DNA of 64,000 nt from Azospirillum tabaci. Lineage in GTDB: Bacteria > Pseudomonadota > Alphaproteobacteria > Azospirillales > Azospirillaceae. The stretch lies in the NCBI RefSeq assembly GCF_014596085.1, contig NZ_JACCJY010000015.1, positions 62,001 to 126,000 on the forward strand. The letters run 5' to 3'. Under the pieces are notes generated by a model. It did not search any database, had not been told where the DNA came from, and saw only the letters and a list, made by a program, of their open reading frames with translations. Positions 41,212 to 49,543 of this stretch are shown piece by piece (within the stretch, counting starts at the first letter, position 1; each line of letters starts with the position of its first letter). Position numbers and translations under genes: made by a program.

Positions 41212-43551
41212 TCAGGCCGTCCGGCGCAGGCGCACGGCCAGCAGGTCGGCGGCCTGTCCGGCGGGAACCGGGCGCCCGGTCAGCCAGCCCTGGACCAGGG
41301 TGCAATTGTGATGGCGCAGGAAGTTGGCCTGCTCCTGCTTCTCCACGCCTTCCGCCACCACGTCCAGCCCCAACATGTCGGCCATGGCGATGATGGTGGA
41401 GACGATGCCGTTGTCCTCCCGCTCGCTCGGCACGCCGTTCACGAAGGAGCGGTCGATCTTCAGCGTCGTCACCGGCAACCGCTTCAGGTAGCTCAGCGAG
41501 GAGTGGCCGGTGCCGAAATCGTCCACCGCCACGCGGATGCCCATCGCCTTCAGCGCGGCCAGAACGGACAGGGCGTGGTCCATGTCCTGCATCACCGCGC
41601 CCTCGGTGATCTCCAGCTCGACCAGATCGGGCGACAGGTGGTGGCGGTCGATGATGCGGCGGAAATCCTCGGCGGAGCGCTGGCGCAGGTGGCGCGGGGA
41701 GATGTTGACGGCCACCGGAACCGGCTCCAGCCCACGGTCGATCCAATCCCGCAACTGCCGGCAGGCCTCGTCCAGCACCCAGTCGCCGAGCGGCACAATG
41801 AAGCCGGTATCCTCCGCGACCGGGATGAACTCGCCGGGAGGGATCATGCCGAAGCCGGGCTTTTCCCAGCGCAGAAGCGCTTCGAACCCCTCCAGCGACT
41901 GGTCGATCAGCGACACCTTGGGCTGGTAGTGGAGTTGGAACTCCCCGCGCGCCAGCGCCGCCCGCAGGTCGCGGTCCAGCGCCAGATGGCGGTGCGCCTG
42001 GTCGGCCAGTTCCTTTCGGAAGAAGGCGTGGCGCTTGCCGCCGGCCCGCTTGGCCGCGTAGAGCGCCGTGTCGGCGGAGCGGATCAGTTCCTGCGCGCTG
42101 TCGGCATGGTCGGGGAACAGGGCGATGCCGATGGATGGGCGGACGTAATGCTCCGTCCCCATCAGCAGCACCGGCTCTTCGAAGGCGGCCAGGATGCGCT
42201 GGGCGGCGATCTCCGCCTCCTTCGCCTCCCCCACCTCGTCGAGGATCACCGCGAAGTCGTCGGTGCCGATGCGTCCCACCGTGTCGCTGGCCCGCACCGT
42301 GACGACGATCCGCGAGGCGACCTCCTGCAGCAGCAGGTCCCCAGCGTGGTGGCCCAGCGTGTCGGTGATCAGCTTGAAGCGCGACAGGTCCAGGCACAGA
42401 ACCGCGAAGCGGCGGCCATGGCGCCGCGCCCGCTCGATGGAGGTGTCGAGCAGCGACTCGATCAGGGCGCGGTTCGGCAGGCCGGTCAGCCGGTCGCGCG
42501 TGGCGAGGCGCAGCAGTTCCCGCTCGTGGCGCATCCGCTCGGTCATGTCGGCCAGCGCGCAGACGTAGCTGCGCCGCCCCTGCACGTCCAGGCAGGACAG
42601 GGAGAGCGAGGCGTCGATCCGCCCGTCCTCCCGCTCGATCGCCAGCTCCTCGGCGCGCTCCGTGCGGCCGCCGCCCGTCCCCGCCTCGCCCACCGAACCG
42701 CCCCCGGCCAACGTCCCCAGGCCGAGCAGCCGGGCGACCCGCTCGCGGTCCTCCTCGGCGAACAGGTCGGCGAAGCGATGGCCGTCGAGCCGCTCCGCAG
42801 GGACGCCGAACAGCGCGACGGCGGCGGGGTTGTGCTCCTGGACCAGACCGTCCTCGCCGACCAGCAGGATGGCTTCGCCGATGTTGTTCATGATGCCGAA
42901 CAAACGCTCGTCGCGCACGATCAGAGCCTCGGCGGCCTGCCGGAAATAGTCCATGGCGCGGGCCATGGCGCCGAACTCGTCCTTGCGGTCGCGGCCGGGG
43001 ATGTCGATGCCGGTCTGCCCTTCGGTCAGCCGCTCCATCCGCTCCGACAGCGCCTCGATCGGGCCCAGCACATGCTGCGACAGGAACACCGAGAGCGGCC
43101 AGCTCAACACCAGAAGAACCGTGATGAACAGGACGAAGGCCAGAGCCTCCATGACGAATTCGCGGTCGAGGTCGTCGGTCCCGCTGGCCGCCGCGATGGC
43201 CCAGCCCCAGGGTTCGAAGGTCAGGCTGGCGCGGACCGAATGGCCCTCGCCCATCCAGCCCTCGGGCACGCGCCCGTCGGTGAACACGCTGACATGGAAA
43301 GGATCGCGCCCCAACGCCCGCAGCGCCAGCCGCGCCTGTCCCTGGCCCTCGTCCCGCGGCAGGGCGCCAGCCTCGATGGCCGTGTTGATTTCGCCAAGCA
43401 TGGCGTGCGCCGACCCGACCAACGCGTGGGTCAGCCGTTCCCGTTCCGAGATCAATCCGCTGCGCAGCAGGTAAAGCGCCGGTATTGCCGCCATGAGGCA
43501 GCCGATCAAGCCGATCCAGGTCAGCCAGCGGATCTTGCGGCGCAACGTCAT
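41212..43551 (-). CDS. Membrane HAMP-PAS-GGDEF(degenerate)-EAL protein
   Basis: 779 aa. TM1 is at residues ~8-30, a periplasmic region follows, and TM2 is at ~138-162. Then come HAMP (~165-215), PAS (~225-330), a GGDEF-like domain whose active site reads GTDDF instead of GGDEF, and an EAL domain with intact FEALLRW, VNISPRHL, LEITEGAVMQD, DDFGTGHSSL and VAEGVEKQEQ. It is therefore predicted to be a c-di-GMP phosphodiesterase. ATG at 43551 precedes the first membrane helix with a GGAA site; ATG at 43614 adds 21 unrelated residues. It sits between phage scaffold and capsid genes. Confidence 0.85.
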   Translation of the reverse strand: MTLRRKIRWLTWIGLIGCLMAAIPALYLLRSGLISERERLTHALVGSAHAMLGEINTAIEAGALPRDEGQGQARLALRALGRDPFHVSVFTDGRVPEGWMGEGHSVRASLTFEPWGWAIAAASGTDDLDREFVMEALAFVLFITVLLVLSWPLSVFLSQHVLGPIEALSERMERLTEGQTGIDIPGRDRKDEFGAMARAMDYFRQAAEALIVRDERLFGIMNNIGEAILLVGEDGLVQEHNPAAVALFGVPAERLDGHRFADLFAEEDRERVARLLGLGTLAGGGSVGEAGTGGGRTERAEELAIEREDGRIDASLSLSCLDVQGRRSYVCALADMTERMRHERELLRLATRDRLTGLPNRALIESLLDTSIERARRHGRRFAVLCLDLSRFKLITDTLGHHAGDLLLQEVASRIVVTVRASDTVGRIGTDDFAVILDEVGEAKEAEIAAQRILAAFEEPVLLMGTEHYVRPSIGIALFPDHADSAQELIRSADTALYAAKRAGGKRHAFFRKELADQAHRHLALDRDLRAALARGEFQLHYQPKVSLIDQSLEGFEALLRWEKPGFGMIPPGEFIPVAEDTGFIVPLGDWVLDEACRQLRDWIDRGLEPVPVAVNISPRHLRQRSAEDFRRIIDRHHLSPDLVELEITEGAVMQDMDHALSVLAALKAMGIRVAVDDFGTGHSSLSYLKRLPVTTLKIDRSFVNGVPSEREDNGIVSTIIAMADMLGLDVVAEGVEKQEQANFLRHHNCTLVQGWLTGRPVPAGQAADLLAVRLRRTA

Positions 43552-43785
43552 TTCGGTTCCGGCGGCAGTCGTCGCACCCGGCCTCTGCCTCCGGCCGGTT
43601 GTCATTCTGCGCAAAAGCCTCGCTTTTTTATTTCAAACACGCAACGGCCAAGTTGCCCGTTCCGGCCCTCCCGCGTCCTTTTCAAACCGGCTGCGACATT
43701 TCGCCCATCCGGCGCGGCATGGCTTCGCGGATCTCCCCGAGAGGCCCCCCTGCGAAGCACGCCGCGCCGCCGGTCCGGCGACCGA

Positions 43786-44487
43786 TCAGGCGGTCGGGTA
43801 AAGGCGCCGGAACCCGTCGGTCACCTTCGACACCACCGCCGGGTCGCGGTCCCGCCAATAGCGGGGGTCGCGCATCAGCGCCTGAAGCTCCGCCTCCCCG
43901 CCGGCGGACGGCGCGCCGGCCGGCATCGACAGGGCGGCGGGCTCGCCCCCGGTCATCATCCGGTGAAGCGCCATCACCCCCTCATAGGTGGTCGACAGCC
44001 CCTCCACCGCCGCCGGCGGCAGGTTCTTCACCGCCCAGGCGTGGAGCTGCCGCGACACCTCCCGCCAGCGCTCGGCCCCGCCGAACTGGGCGGACAGCCG
44101 CTCGACCTCCCGTTCCGCCTGGAACTCGGCGGCCAGCTCCTGGATCAGCGGGACCAGCCGCTCGGCGGCGAGGTCGTAGACGAGCTGCGCCTGCTCCGGC
44201 GTGAAGCCGGCGCCGTGCAGGCGGCCGTTGATCGCCGGGTCCGGCTCGAACAGCCCGTGGTCGCAGGCGATGCAGTAGCCCTCCGGTCCGTCCGGCACGC
44301 CCGACGCCTTCAACAGGTCGGGCCGCTCGCCGCCACCGTGGGCAGGGGCGGACAGCTTGCGCTCCAGCTCCAGATAGGACTTCAGCAACGCCTCCACGCG
44401 CACCGTGCCGGTTTCCGGGTCGCGGAACTTTTCGGGCACCGCGGACGGGACACCGGGAACGGGCGAAGTCAGCAGATTGTCGGCCAT
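43786..44487 (-). CDS. Phage scaffolding protein-like
   Basis: 233 aa, acidic and helical. The N-terminus PEKFRDPETGTVRVEALLKSYLELERKL is characteristic of T7 gp9/BPP-1-type scaffold proteins (quoted in part: key PEKFRDPETG and LLKSYLELE). A repeated-helix region follows (residues ~90-180), and the C-terminal DPRYWRDRDPAVVSKV is the expected coat-interacting tail. The start has an AAGGAGCT ribosome site. It lies after the portal and Bbp19-like genes, but the capsid gene is displaced by ~3.5 kb of inserted genes. Confidence 0.8.
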   Translation of the reverse strand: MADNLLTSPVPGVPSAVPEKFRDPETGTVRVEALLKSYLELERKLSAPAHGGGERPDLLKASGVPDGPEGYCIACDHGLFEPDPAINGRLHGAGFTPEQAQLVYDLAAERLVPLIQELAAEFQAEREVERLSAQFGGAERWREVSRQLHAWAVKNLPPAAVEGLSTTYEGVMALHRMMTGGEPAALSMPAGAPSAGGEAELQALMRDPRYWRDRDPAVVSKVTDGFRRLYPTA

Positions 44488-44512
44488 GGATAGCTCCTTA
44501 TCGATGAAAGAA

Positions 44513-44785
44513 TCAGGCGCCCTGCCCACGGGCGGCCAGGGCGAGGATGAGGGCGACCAGACGGCGCTGACCCTCCAGGTCGCGCAACGCGGCGTCGGAG
44601 GCGTCGGGGCCGAGCGTGCGTTCCAGCGTCATGGCTTTCAGCGTGGCCAGCACCCGCGCCCCGTCCGGCCCGGCGAAGCAGCGGGCGAAGCTGGGCGCCG
44701 GATCGCCCGCCGGAACGACCTCGGCGGGTGAGACTCCATCCAGCCAGTCCCACCCGCCTTTGGTCCAGCCAGCCGGATCAGCCAT
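44513..44785 (-). CDS. Small phage protein, Bbp19-like
   Basis: 90 aa. FARCFAGPDGARVLATLKAM near residue 33, LGPDASDAALRDLEGQRRL and a C-terminal helix match the small proteins found next to the portal gene in BPP-1-like phages (Bbp19 family). Function is unknown. It overlaps the portal stop by eight bases. The family name is a recollection from sequence pattern, not a search result. Confidence 0.65.
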   Translation of the reverse strand: MADPAGWTKGGWDWLDGVSPAEVVPAGDPAPSFARCFAGPDGARVLATLKAMTLERTLGPDASDAALRDLEGQRRLVALILALAARGQGA

Positions 44786-46307
44786 GGGGAGCCTCCGCCC
44801 GCACCAGCTTGGCGGGCACGCCGAAGGCCTCGCCCAGCCAGCGCGCGGTCGCCGCGACGTCCACCGCGGACAGCGCGTCCGGGCCGAGTTGCCGTGCGGT
44901 GTCCAGCCAGCGCAGCGTCGCCTGGACGTCCCGCTGCGCCTGCGCCTGGGCGAGCGGGGAACGGTGCTGCAACGCGACCGTGCGCCCGTCGACCGCGATG
45001 TCCGGGATCTCGCCGCGGCGGCGCAGGATGCCGACGGCGCGCAGCACCAGCGGCGTCAGCAACTCGGCCTGGAGACGCCCATAGGTCGCGCCGAGCAGCC
45101 GGGCCATCTCGGCGGAGCGTTCGACCACCTCGGTCGCGGTCATCCGCGGCTGGTCCAGCGGCCCCAGCCGGTCGGCCAGCAGCGCGTGGCGGATGCGCGA
45201 CCGCAGGTCGTCCAGCACGAGTTGCGACACGTCGAACCGGCCGGGGTTGGCGAGCGGCGTCAGCCCGGCCGAGCCCACCGCCTTGGGGATGATCGTCCCC
45301 GGCACCAGCCGGATGGTCGCGGGGTTCAGCACCCCGTCGTCGTCGGCCTGCCAGATGCCGGTGACGGCGACGGAGGCGTTCTTCAGCACCAGCTCGACCA
45401 CCTTGTTGGCGGTCTTGATGTCGGGCAGCGCCTTCATGACCGGCGACCGGCCGTAGGTCTCCCCGGGTGCCTTCAGCCAGCGAAAGTTGATGAAGGGCGA
45501 TTGCGCGAAGCGTCCCTCGGCCAGCGTGGCGGGATCGGCCAGCCCGCTGTCCAGCACCACCGTCCAACGGTAGGCCAGCCCATCCGGCAGCACCGCCTCG
45601 ACCAGCGGAAAGCGGCTGTCCGGCTCCGCCGCGCCGCGTTCCCGCACCTCGTCCGGGAGGACCGCGCCGGAAAAGCGGCGCTCGATCTGGGCCAGCGTCG
45701 CCTCGCTGCGCCGGAAGGTGCCGTCCAACCGCCCGTCCGCTCCCTCCTCCAGCACCGCCTCGGCCAGCGGCACCGCGGTGAAGCGCAGGCTGGACGCGCC
45801 GCCGGGCGGGGCCTCCTCCATCAGCAGGCAGGCGGTGCCCACCGTCACGAGGTCGAGGAAGGCCTGATGGATCTCGACGGCGAAGTTGGAGCGGTCGACA
45901 TGCGCCTGCACGATGCCGGCGGCGCGGTCGAGCATCGGGGCCACCCGGTCGCGCTCGCCGTCCGGCAGCGAAGGGCCGGGCTGAAGCCCGAACCAGCGCG
46001 ACCAGGGCGGGGTCAATTCGGCGAGCAGGCTGGCGGCGAGCTGCTCCACCGCGTCCGGCGCGGTCCCGTCGAACAGCCGGTCCACCCGCCGCTCGCCGGG
46101 GGTGCCGCCGCCGCGGAAGGGCTGCCCGTTGGGCAGGGCGTGGTCGTAGCATTCCTGCCAATGGCTTTCCCAGACCGACCGGCGCTCCCGCGCCGCCCGG
46201 TAGCGCTCCAGCAGCCGCTCCGGCGCGTTCGGCGAAGCAGGACCGGTGGCGCCTTTGCGGCGCCCTCGATCAGCGTTGGGCGCGATGTTGGGCACGCTGT
46301 CCGTCAT
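44778..46307 (-). CDS. Phage portal / head-tail connector protein
   Basis: 509 aa. The T7 gp8-type pattern is visible: RYRAARERRSVWESHWQECYDHALP near the N-terminus (split around residues 35-59), FDGTAPDAVEQLAASLLAELTPPW (~80-103) and GRSPVMKALPDIKTANKV (~285-302). This is the Head-tail_con family. It forms the DNA entry channel at the capsid vertex. It lies early in the structural operon, as in T7. Confidence 0.88.
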   Translation of the reverse strand: MTDSVPNIAPNADRGRRKGATGPASPNAPERLLERYRAARERRSVWESHWQECYDHALPNGQPFRGGGTPGERRVDRLFDGTAPDAVEQLAASLLAELTPPWSRWFGLQPGPSLPDGERDRVAPMLDRAAGIVQAHVDRSNFAVEIHQAFLDLVTVGTACLLMEEAPPGGASSLRFTAVPLAEAVLEEGADGRLDGTFRRSEATLAQIERRFSGAVLPDEVRERGAAEPDSRFPLVEAVLPDGLAYRWTVVLDSGLADPATLAEGRFAQSPFINFRWLKAPGETYGRSPVMKALPDIKTANKVVELVLKNASVAVTGIWQADDDGVLNPATIRLVPGTIIPKAVGSAGLTPLANPGRFDVSQLVLDDLRSRIRHALLADRLGPLDQPRMTATEVVERSAEMARLLGATYGRLQAELLTPLVLRAVGILRRRGEIPDIAVDGRTVALQHRSPLAQAQAQRDVQATLRWLDTARQLGPDALSAVDVAATARWLGEAFGVPAKLVRAEAPHG

Positions 46308-46311
46308 GGCC

Positions 46312-46737
46312 TCACTCCCCCAACAGGCGCTTGCGCAGCGGCACCAGCGCGCCGACGTCCAGCGCGCCCCGCCAGGAGGTCTGGACCGTCCCCGCCCGGC
46401 CCCGGTTGCGGCGCTGGATCAGCGCCTCGGCGGCCTTCGCCGGGTCCTTCTCCTCCTCGGTGGCCGGAGCCGGAGCCGCCGGGTCGGCGGCAGGCGGAAC
46501 CGCGGGAGGCGGGGCCTCGACCACCGGGGCGGCGGGTTCCGGAACCGGTTCCGGGGCGGTGTTCCACCAGGGCGTCGTGATGGGAACCGGCGTGGGAGTC
46601 TCCACGGGGACCGGTGCCGGGGCCGGCGCGGGGACGGGTTCGGCGGCGGGCGGCGGCGTGGGTTGGGGGGTGGGCGCGGGGTCGGGGGCGGGGGCCGGGG
46701 GCGGCGCCGGCCGGGGCGCCTTGAACAGGTTCGCCAT
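46312..46737 (-). CDS. Proline/alanine-rich phage-operon protein
   Basis: 141 aa. Residues ~6-95 are a low-complexity Pro/Ala/Val/Thr tract (repeats of PAPAP and PTPVP type). The C-terminal part (KAAEALIQRRNRGRAGTVQTS) is basic and ordered-looking. It starts at MANLFKAPRP and ends 4 bp before the portal gene. It may be a small structural or assembly protein; there is no family match I can name. Confidence 0.65.
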   Translation of the reverse strand: MANLFKAPRPAPPPAPAPDPAPTPQPTPPPAAEPVPAPAPAPVPVETPTPVPITTPWWNTAPEPVPEPAAPVVEAPPPAVPPAADPAAPAPATEEEKDPAKAAEALIQRRNRGRAGTVQTSWRGALDVGALVPLRKRLLGE

Positions 46738-46802
46738 GAACGGGGTTTCCTTGTTCGTGGTGAGGAAGGGCGACGGGAAGCGGGACGGGCCGGCGGCGCG
46801 GA

Positions 46803-47216
46803 TCAGGCTGCGGGGGTGAGCCGCGTCAGGCGCCGGTGGAGCTGCCAGGGCGTCAGGACACCGGGCGCGTGGAGACCCAGCAGGCGCTTGACCGCCTCCA
46901 CGCAGGTGAATGGCCCCCAGGGGGCCGGTCGATTCAGGCCCCGCCGCACCGGCGCCGGGATCACCGCCATGCCCAACCCGTGGTACCAGCCCGGCAGGTC
47001 GAAGGCCGCGGGCAGTTCGAGGACCGACACGTCGGTGAAGGGCGAGAGCGGATCGACGATCACCCAGTGGCGCCCGTCGTGCAGCAGCGCGAAGCAGTGG
47101 CGGAATCCCGGTTTCAGCAGGCGCAGCCACCACAGCTCCGCCTCGCCCCGAAAGACCACCCAGGCGCGCGGCGCGTCCACCCCCGCCCGGCAGGGTTGGG
47201 GCAGCGGCGTGCTCAC
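46803..47216 (-). CDS. Phage-operon protein of unknown function, possible permuted papain-like fold
   Basis: 137 aa starting with GTG that overlaps the previous stop (GTGA), so it is translationally coupled. Not recognised by name. A histidine in GFRHCFALLHDG near residue 40 and a cysteine at the head of a helix, PFTCVEAVKRLLG near 108, occur in the His-then-Cys order of circularly permuted NlpC/P60 and LRAT-type proteins. This suggestion rests only on these residues. Confidence 0.6.
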   Translation of the reverse strand: MSTPLPQPCRAGVDAPRAWVVFRGEAELWWLRLLKPGFRHCFALLHDGRHWVIVDPLSPFTDVSVLELPAAFDLPGWYHGLGMAVIPAPVRRGLNRPAPWGPFTCVEAVKRLLGLHAPGVLTPWQLHRRLTRLTPAA

Positions 47217-47578
47217 TGGACGATGCCCTTCTCGCGCAATACTGGACGGAGCCGCTCGAACGCCTCGCGCCACAGGGTGTGGGCACGCTGTTCGCGGTAT
47301 CGCGCGGGGTCCGGCGCCATCAGGCGGCGCCCGTAATAAACCAGCACATGCAGATGGTCGCGGATCAGCAGGCGGCGGCGGTACAGCCGGTCCACCGCGC
47401 ACAGCACGTCACCGGGCTCGCACGGGCGCTGAACCAGCCCGCGCCCGGCGGCGATGCGTGCACCGGCGGCCTTGGCGTCCTGCGCCTGGACCGACCAGAA
47501 CCACGCCTCCTCCGCGCTGCCGAACGGTTCCCCGACGGCGTCGGACAGGACCATGGACGTGTTGCGGTGATGGACCAT
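47213..47578 (-). CDS. Phage-operon protein of unknown function, 121 aa
   Basis: Not recognised. It is a mixed helical protein with RPCEPGDVLCAVDRLYRRRLL near residue 51 and many Trp/Arg residues. A GGGAGG ribosome site lies 8 bases before the ATG. It is the first gene of the leftward structural operon and couples to the next gene through a GTGA overlap. It faces the divergent S24 repressor across a region with a palindromic operator candidate. Confidence 0.65.
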   Translation of the reverse strand: MVHHRNTSMVLSDAVGEPFGSAEEAWFWSVQAQDAKAAGARIAAGRGLVQRPCEPGDVLCAVDRLYRRRLLIRDHLHVLVYYGRRLMAPDPARYREQRAHTLWREAFERLRPVLREKGIVQ

Positions 47579-47673
47579 GCGAGAGGCCTCCCTGGGAGTT
47601 GCAGCTTTTGGGTTCGCGGGCGCAGCTTCGCTCTCGGGCGGAGCGCCGGATGGGCCGCGTCACGCGCGGCTGG

Positions 47674-47687
47674 CGAACACATGTTCA
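47674..47687. promoter_or_regulatory. Palindromic operator candidate CGAACACATGTTCA
   Basis: GAAC-N4-GTTC arms between the leftward phage operon and the rightward repressor gene. The layout resembles a LexA/S24-repressor site. AT-rich promoter-like DNA follows (47690-47740). Confidence 0.5.
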
Positions 47688-47774
47688 CGTTATGTACTGA
47701 TTAAAGTCCTTCGTCAAGGAAAATATGAATAGGTTCCTAGGGACGGGCCGGCTCGTTTATGTGATTATCCTCCC

Positions 47775-48407
47775 ATGCTCAAACATGCGGACATTTGGCG
47801 GGCGATTGACCGCCTCGCGGCCCAGCACGGGCTGTCGGCCTCCGGACTCGCGCGGCGCGCGGGGCTGGACCCGACGACCTTCAACAAGAGCAAGCGGACC
47901 ACCGGCGATGGAAAGCTCCGCTGGCCTTCGACGGAGAGCGTGTCCAAGGTTCTGGAGGCAACCGGCGCGTCGCTGTCGGAGTTCGTCAGCCTCGTCGGCG
48001 ATTCCGCGGGCGCCGGCTCGCTCCAGCGGGTGCCGGTCATTGGCTATGCGCAGGCCGGCAACGCGGGCTTCTTCGATGATGCGGGCTTCCCCTCGGGCGT
48101 CGGCTGGGACGAGCTTCTGTTTCCCAGCATCGGCGACCCCCACGCCTACGCGCTGGAGATCGCCGGGGACAGCATGGACCCCGTCTACCGGGACGGCGAT
48201 ACCATCATCGTCTCGCCCGCCGCGCAAATCCGGCGCAACGACCGCGTCGTCGTCCGCACCAAGGGCGGCGAGGTGATGGCGAAGCAGCTCCTCCGCGAAA
48301 CCGCCACCAAGATCGAGCTGATCTCCATCAACCGCGCTCACCCGGACCGCAGCATCCCGCGCGCCGACGTCGCCTGGATGGCCCGCATCGTCTGGGCAAG
48401 CCAGTAA
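47775..48407 (+). CDS. S24-family phage-type repressor (HTH plus LexA-like peptidase)
   Basis: 210 aa. An N-terminal helix-turn-helix (SASGLARRAGLDPTTFNKSK near residues 21-40) is followed by an S24 peptidase domain. The catalytic Ser is in EIAGDSMDPVYRDGD near residue 134 and the Lys in GEVMAKQLL near 169. Such proteins self-cleave when RecA is activated, relieving repression. It is divergent from the podoviral operon and is the only recognisable phage regulator here. Host-encoded proteins of this type also occur in Rhodospirillales, so ownership by the phage is inferred. Confidence 0.85.
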   Translation: MLKHADIWRAIDRLAAQHGLSASGLARRAGLDPTTFNKSKRTTGDGKLRWPSTESVSKVLEATGASLSEFVSLVGDSAGAGSLQRVPVIGYAQAGNAGFFDDAGFPSGVGWDELLFPSIGDPHAYALEIAGDSMDPVYRDGDTIIVSPAAQIRRNDRVVVRTKGGEVMAKQLLRETATKIELISINRAHPDRSIPRADVAWMARIVWASQ

Positions 48408-48481
48408 GCGTCAGCCCTGCGGCTCTCTGTCCTAGGATTAAAATCCTTTACAATGGCGACGCAATGGCTTAGCGTCCGGTC

Positions 48482-48796
48482 ATGATCGGAACCGCCGGAA
48501 CGCTGCCGCGTTCATCCCTTCTGGAAGACCTTGAACGCCGCCACGACGATGCGCCGCCCCGCGACGCCATGCGGGCAGCGGCTCTGGAAGGGGCGGAGCG
48601 TTACGTCGCCCTGGCCCATGCCGCCGCGCTTCGTCTGCACGACCGGCTGGCCGCCGAGGCGCGGCGGGGCTCCGCGCACCGCCGCCGCGCCCTGCCCGCC
48701 GACCGCACGGTCGGCGATGTCTGGTTGTCCCGCCTCACCGGCGCACTGACCCACCACCGCAACGCCGCCAGCGCGCTGATCCGCAAGGGTGGCTGA
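48482..48796 (+). CDS. Small helical protein of unknown function, 104 aa
   Basis: Not recognised. Mostly helical, Ala/Arg-rich (ERYVALAHAAALRLHDRLAA; DVWLSRLTGALTHHRNAA). The ATG lacks a strong ribosome site. It ends 12 bp before a convergent gene and lies just after the repressor, so it may belong to the phage edge. Confidence 0.5.
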   Translation: MIGTAGTLPRSSLLEDLERRHDDAPPRDAMRAAALEGAERYVALAHAAALRLHDRLAAEARRGSAHRRRALPADRTVGDVWLSRLTGALTHHRNAASALIRKGG

Positions 48797-48808
48797 TCCA
48801 TCCGGCCG

Positions 48809-49405
48809 TCAGGCGACCGGGGGAGCGCCGGCCCCGCCCGCATCCGAAGCCGCCCCGTCCACGGCAACGACGGGTGCGGTCCGGGCCTTCCTGGCGCGTG
48901 GCTTGCGAACAGGCGCCGCGGCGGGCGGGTCGTCCGCCGGTTTGGTCGCCTCCTCCGCGCCCAGACCCGTGCTGGGCGTCGCGACCTCCACCGTCTCCAC
49001 GGCCCTATCCCGGTCCACCGCCTTCTTCAAAACCTTGCTTTTTGAAAAGCCGGCCTCGCGCAGGGCCGTCTTCAACTCCTCCCACGCCAAGCGGATTTCC
49101 GTGGCGAATGCCCGCGCATCGTCGTCGCGGTGGGTGCGGAAATACTCCGCCGCCTCCCGCATCTGGGCCGGCAGGGTTTCCGCCCCGGCGCGCACCGCTT
49201 CGTTGCGCAGGCGGTTGTGGCGGTCGTCGAGATAGGTGAGGATCTCCGACAGCTCCTCCGGCGTGCAGCTTTTCTGGAGCTTGTCGGTGACCACGGGCGC
49301 GGCCTTGTCGATCTTCCCGATCAGTTCCGACCGTCCGCGCTTCAGGTCCGGATCGTAGACGGTGCGGATCACCTGGATCACGCGGCGCCGTTCGCGGAAT
49401 TGCAT
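48809..49405 (-). CDS. Conserved-looking protein of unknown function, 198 aa
   Basis: Residues 1-120 form an ordered helical domain (RRRVIQVIRTVYDPDLKRG, TPEELSEILTYLDDRHNRL, REAAEYFRTHRDDDARAF). Residues ~135-198 are a disordered, Pro/Ala/Arg-rich tail with KPRARKARTA, which could bind nucleic acid. No family name can be given. It is a single-gene unit between the phage edge and the aminotransferase gene. Confidence 0.6.
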   Translation of the reverse strand: MQFRERRRVIQVIRTVYDPDLKRGRSELIGKIDKAAPVVTDKLQKSCTPEELSEILTYLDDRHNRLRNEAVRAGAETLPAQMREAAEYFRTHRDDDARAFATEIRLAWEELKTALREAGFSKSKVLKKAVDRDRAVETVEVATPSTGLGAEEATKPADDPPAAAPVRKPRARKARTAPVVAVDGAASDAGGAGAPPVA

Positions 49406-49543
49406 GCCCTTCCCCCTCCGCAGCTTCCTTCGGCGGACCGATCCACCGTTTCGACGGAATCATGCCGCGGAACGGGCCGCCTATCAAGCCGGTTTTTGGG
49501 CCGCATACCGCCCGAAAATCGGCATGTGATCGATCGACTCCGA

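Noticed and set aside
31326-48800. Prophage integrase, attachment sites or a diversity-generating retroelement
   Set aside because: No integrase, reverse transcriptase or template/variable repeat pair was seen, and no tRNA gene or matching direct repeat flanks both ends of the module.
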